NCBI GenBank assembly: GCA_009774615.1
Contig: VSOC01000164.1
Coordinates: forward strand, 1-7,147
Length of the DNA stretch: 7,147 nucleotides
Origin: Lachnospiraceae bacterium
GTDB lineage: Bacteria; Bacillota; Clostridia; Lachnospirales; Lachnospiraceae
Reading direction: 5' to 3'
The notes beneath the pieces are model-generated. The model saw only the letters and a list, made by a program, of their open reading frames with translations. It was not told the DNA's origin and did no database searches. A program made the position numbers and the translations under genes. This document shows positions 4,470 to 7,147 of this stretch, piece after piece (positions within the stretch are counted from its first letter, which is position 1; each line of letters opens with the position of its first letter).

Positions 4470-7147
4470 ATGGAGAAAGAGAAAACCAGAGGGCGAACCA
4501 GAAGAAAGCAGCCTTCGCAGGTTGCAGGCTTCTTGTATCGTGAAGGGAGAAAATGGTGCGCAGCGGCATTAAGTCTGTGCATGATACTAAATAATATGGC
4601 AAGCGTAACATGGGCAGCCGAAAGCGCAGCAGAAAAAGAAGTATTATTTAAGCTGACCAGCCGCTCATTGTATGAAGCCCTTCAGGAAGCAGTTCGGGAA
4701 GAAACGATGGTTGATGACCATTTCCTGTTTGAGGGGAAAGAAAAAGACGTCGAAGCATATGAAAAACTTTTGCTGCTGGATGACGACTTATACGAACTGA
4801 AACCGGAATTTGAAAATAAGGACGAAGTGACCGATGCAGAAAAAAAGAACGACCTGCAGCTTCGGATTTTTGCCAGTCTGGGCTGGGAAACCGACCCGGA
4901 AAGAGAGTACCAGGTTGTCGGCGATGAAAAGATTATTTTCTGCCTGAGCAATGCCTCGGAAACCGAACAGACGGCAGTTATCCAGGTGGATGAGAAAACG
5001 ACAGAAGAGATTGTCCTTGTACCTGGGAGTGCTGTAGTTATTGACAGTAAAAGCGAAGAAGAAAGCCTGGAAGCCGAAAGCGGAGATGAAAGAAAAGAAG
5101 ATGAGGAACAAGAAGAAACCGAAAGCGAAGGTCAGGCAGAAGAAGAAAATAACAGCGAAGGTGTAAAAGGAGTTGGAGGAAACAGCAGCGCTGGCGGAGC
5201 AGCAGGAGGAAATGGCGGAAACAGTGGGAATGACAGCAATGTCGGAAATAGTGAAAGTGATATAAGCAGCAGTGATTCTAACAATTCCGGCGACTCCAGT
5301 AAGAAAGAAGATTTCGCAGAAAGCGGCAGTTCTGTGGAGGGTGAAGATTTTGCAGAGAGTGAAGACTCTGCGGGAAGTGAAAACTCTGCGAAAAATGAAG
5401 GCTCTGTGGAAAATGAGAATTCTGTAGGAACTGAAAATTCTGCGGAGAATGAAGACAAAGCAGATGATCCGGCTGCTGATGCAGAAGAAAACAGAAATGA
5501 TGAAACACAGGAAAAAGCAGATGTTGAAGAACAGGATAAAGAAAGTAAAGACAGCCAGGAAACGGTAAATAAGCAAGAGAACGGAAACAGTCAGGAAAAT
5601 ACAAAAGAGCCGGGAAATACAAATACACAGGAAAACACAAATACACAGGAAAACACAAATACGCAGGATAAAGCAGAAGAAAAGGATGAAAGAAAAGATG
5701 AAGAAGTAAAGAATAATTCGACATCAGAAAAAGAAGAAACGGAAAAGCCGGATAAAACCGATAAATCAAATAATAAGGAATCTTCAAAGCCGGAAACTTC
5801 GGAAAAAAGTGAGTCAAAAAGTACGAGCGCAGGTACGGGAGAAAAATCAGATACGGAAAAATCAGGAAGTGATCATTCGGAGAATTCAGACAGCTCAAAA
5901 AAACCTGAAAGTTCAAAGGATTCGAGTAATTCCGGAAGTTCTGATAATTCATCCGATAATGGAAAAGAAGTATCAGCAGGAATATCCCGTAATGTAATTC
6001 GCCTGGTGGCAGATAACCTGGAAATAAGTGTATCGAATGATGTGGAAGAAACAGAAAGTGCAGAAGAAACAACAATTATTGATACACAAGAGGAACAGAA
6101 AGAAGAAAGAATTGAAGAAGAATCGGAAGAAATAAAAGCAGAAACCAAAGAAGTAAAAACAGAAACCGAAGAAGTAAAGACAGAAACGGAGGAAGTAAAA
6201 GCAGAAAACGCCAGTCCGTCAAATGCAGAAGATGATGAAATTGAAGGCGAATTATATGCACCAGTGGTGGTGAATGAAGAAAGCATTATCGTGTTCGTTA
6301 CTACAGCAGAGGAACTCGGTTTGAATCGTGCTGAATTAAGAAAAGCAAGCGATTCCAACGCAAAGCGCATTTCTCCGGCATATGAAGGCGAAGTTGAATT
6401 AGAGAATGTTATCGTACAGGTAAAAGCAGATGAAAATGTTCTTCCTGAAGGCGTAAAGCTTCAAGTAAAAGAATTAAAGCAGGAAGGCGAAGATGCTGCA
6501 CAGTACGAAGAAGCAAAAGAAGCGCTCGATAGTCAGGGAACAGAGTACGATGGAATGATGGCTTTAGATATCAGCTTTTTGGATAAGAAAGGCAGAGAAA
6601 TAGAGCCAGATGGAAATGTTCAGGTATCCATAAAAGTGAAAAAAGAAGTCTTGCCAGAAGAAGCCGATTTAGAGTCTATCGCCGTACAGCATTTGGCAGA
6701 AGAAGAGGGTGGAATTTTTGTAGAAGAAGTAGCTGATTGCGGAAATAAGACGAGAGGTAATGTTGATATTGGAGCCGAAGAACATATTGAAGCAGCATTT
6801 GAGGTGGAAAGTTTTTCGAGATTTATAATAACTTGGGGAAGTGATGGAGATGTTGTTGCAATTCTTAATGTATCATGGGTGGATGAAAAGGGTCAACCAT
6901 TATCAAATGAAAATTCGGATGAAACAATTGTAGTTACTAAAACAGAAAAATTTTCATTGTATGACCGTTTTGGAAAAAATTTTGAAGGATATGACTATGT
7001 AAAGGCCGTAGTTAATGCAAAACAGCAACAACTAGGTGAAGATAATATTCCAACAGGAGAAAGAATAGAGAAAACTATAAATAATGTTACGGAAATTGAA
7101 ATTACAAAACTTAAGAATATATATTTTTCTCCATATCGTATAATTGT
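4470..7147 (+). CDS. Large secreted adhesin-like surface protein, 3' end beyond window
   Basis: The frame is open from ATG 4470 to the window edge: 892 codons, no stop. Residues 1-50 are a long signal peptide: basic N-region (TRGRTRRK), hydrophobic core CAAALSLCMIL, then a likely cut near TWAA (47-50). Residues 51-192 look like a small folded domain ending in a beta-rich VLVPGSAVVID segment. Residues 193 to about 590 are a very acidic, Ser/Asn/Lys-rich linker containing 18-bp and 21-bp repeats. Residues about 600-790 are beta-rich (SIIVFVTTAEEL, VELENVIVQVKADENVLPEG, MMALDISFLDKKGREIEPDG, EVESFSRFIITWG), like domains I know from Cna-B/SpaA-type Lachnospiraceae surface proteins. From about 793 (VVAILNVSWVDEKGQPL) another domain begins. 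It is likely wall-anchored and adhesive, but no sortase motif is in view. Codons become visibly more A/T-rich toward the right end. Confidence 0.8.
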   Translation, partial: MEKEKTRGRTRRKQPSQVAGFLYREGRKWCAAALSLCMILNNMASVTWAAESAAEKEVLFKLTSRSLYEALQEAVREETMVDDHFLFEGKEKDVEAYEKLLLLDDDLYELKPEFENKDEVTDAEKKNDLQLRIFASLGWETDPEREYQVVGDEKIIFCLSNASETEQTAVIQVDEKTTEEIVLVPGSAVVIDSKSEEESLEAESGDERKEDEEQEETESEGQAEEENNSEGVKGVGGNSSAGGAAGGNGGNSGNDSNVGNSESDISSSDSNNSGDSSKKEDFAESGSSVEGEDFAESEDSAGSENSAKNEGSVENENSVGTENSAENEDKADDPAADAEENRNDETQEKADVEEQDKESKDSQETVNKQENGNSQENTKEPGNTNTQENTNTQENTNTQDKAEEKDERKDEEVKNNSTSEKEETEKPDKTDKSNNKESSKPETSEKSESKSTSAGTGEKSDTEKSGSDHSENSDSSKKPESSKDSSNSGSSDNSSDNGKEVSAGISRNVIRLVADNLEISVSNDVEETESAEETTIIDTQEEQKEERIEEESEEIKAETKEVKTETEEVKTETEEVKAENASPSNAEDDEIEGELYAPVVVNEESIIVFVTTAEELGLNRAELRKASDSNAKRISPAYEGEVELENVIVQVKADENVLPEGVKLQVKELKQEGEDAAQYEEAKEALDSQGTEYDGMMALDISFLDKKGREIEPDGNVQVSIKVKKEVLPEEADLESIAVQHLAEEEGGIFVEEVADCGNKTRGNVDIGAEEHIEAAFEVESFSRFIITWGSDGDVVAILNVSWVDEKGQPLSNENSDETIVVTKTEKFSLYDRFGKNFEGYDYVKAVVNAKQQQLGEDNIPTGERIEKTINNVTEIEITKLKNIYFSPYRII
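5301..5462 (+). repeat. Nine 18-bp in-frame hexapeptide repeats in the surface protein
   Basis: The stretch divides exactly into nine 18-bp units encoding hexapeptides of the ESEDSA, GSENSA, ENENSV, GTENSA type (residues 278-331). The consensus is x-[SN]-E-[ND]-S-[AV]. Units are diverged at both base and residue level, so the array is old or has been diversifying. It forms part of the flexible stalk. Confidence 0.85.
5622..5675 (+). repeat. Three 18-bp repeats (NTQENT) in the surface protein
   Basis: Units at 5622-5639 and 5640-5657 are identical at the DNA level and encode NTQENT. The third, 5658-5675, is diverged (NTQDKA). Identical adjacent units imply recent duplication and a possible length-variable site between strains. 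Confidence 0.85.
6129..6212 (+). repeat. Four 21-bp heptad repeats (E-V-K-T-E-T-E) in the surface protein
   Basis: Units at 6129-6149, 6150-6170, 6171-6191 and 6192-6212 encode EIKAETK, EVKTETE, EVKTETE and EVKAENA. They lie near the end of the acidic linker, just before the beta-rich domain. Alternating Glu and Lys in a 7-residue period could form a charged helix, but each unit has only one strongly hydrophobic position (V or I), so a true coiled coil is doubtful. Confidence 0.85.

Noticed and set aside
4788..6370. Several long minus-strand open frames (up to 265 aa) opposite the surface-protein gene
   Set aside because: They are Phe/Ser/Leu-rich shadows produced by the purine-rich repeat-bearing coding strand, overlap one another in different frames and have no ribosome sites. 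The plus-strand frame has a signal peptide and recognisable domains.

Overview
The window looks like chromosomal DNA from a gut Firmicute, most likely a Lachnospiraceae-type Clostridia. The grounds are mid-to-low GC, strong AGGAGG-type ribosome sites, a DUF4173-like membrane protein, a SARP-like regulator, and a large Lachnospiraceae-style surface protein. No identity search was possible, so the taxon is an inference.

Layout. (1) Bases 1-1980 hold a plus-strand gene for a polytopic membrane protein of the DUF4153/DUF4173 type. Its 5' end runs into a 36-bp coding tandem repeat whose outermost copy carries in-frame stop codons, so the true start is uncertain. (2) Bases 1981-2901 (921 bp) contain no intact gene but are not empty. 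They hold a long imperfect hairpin just after the membrane gene, a minus-strand reading-frame remnant of about 50 codons, a possible promoter followed by a leader or small RNA ending in a strong intrinsic terminator, and a 30-bp inverted-repeat pair around an AT-rich core (about 22% GC). (3) Bases 2902-7147 look like one operon: a SARP-like regulator (411 aa) with a degenerate GGDEF-like C-terminus, a 55-aa small protein absent from a simple long-ORF scan, and the first 892 codons of a very large secreted surface protein that runs off the right edge.

How it may work together. The plus-strand order regulator, small protein, large exported adhesin-like protein, with gaps of 46 and 118 bp and no terminator seen between them, suggests the regulator and small protein serve production of the surface protein. 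The surface protein has a signal peptide, a small N-terminal domain, a roughly 400-residue acidic, Ser/Asn-rich linker built from several short tandem repeats, a beta-rich domain, and the beginning of another domain. A sortase motif or other wall anchor would lie beyond the window.

The least ordinary parts are the structured intergenic region upstream of the regulator, the small protein, and the decaying repeat at the start of the membrane-protein gene. I see no CRISPR array, tRNA, rRNA, transposase or recognisable defence system.
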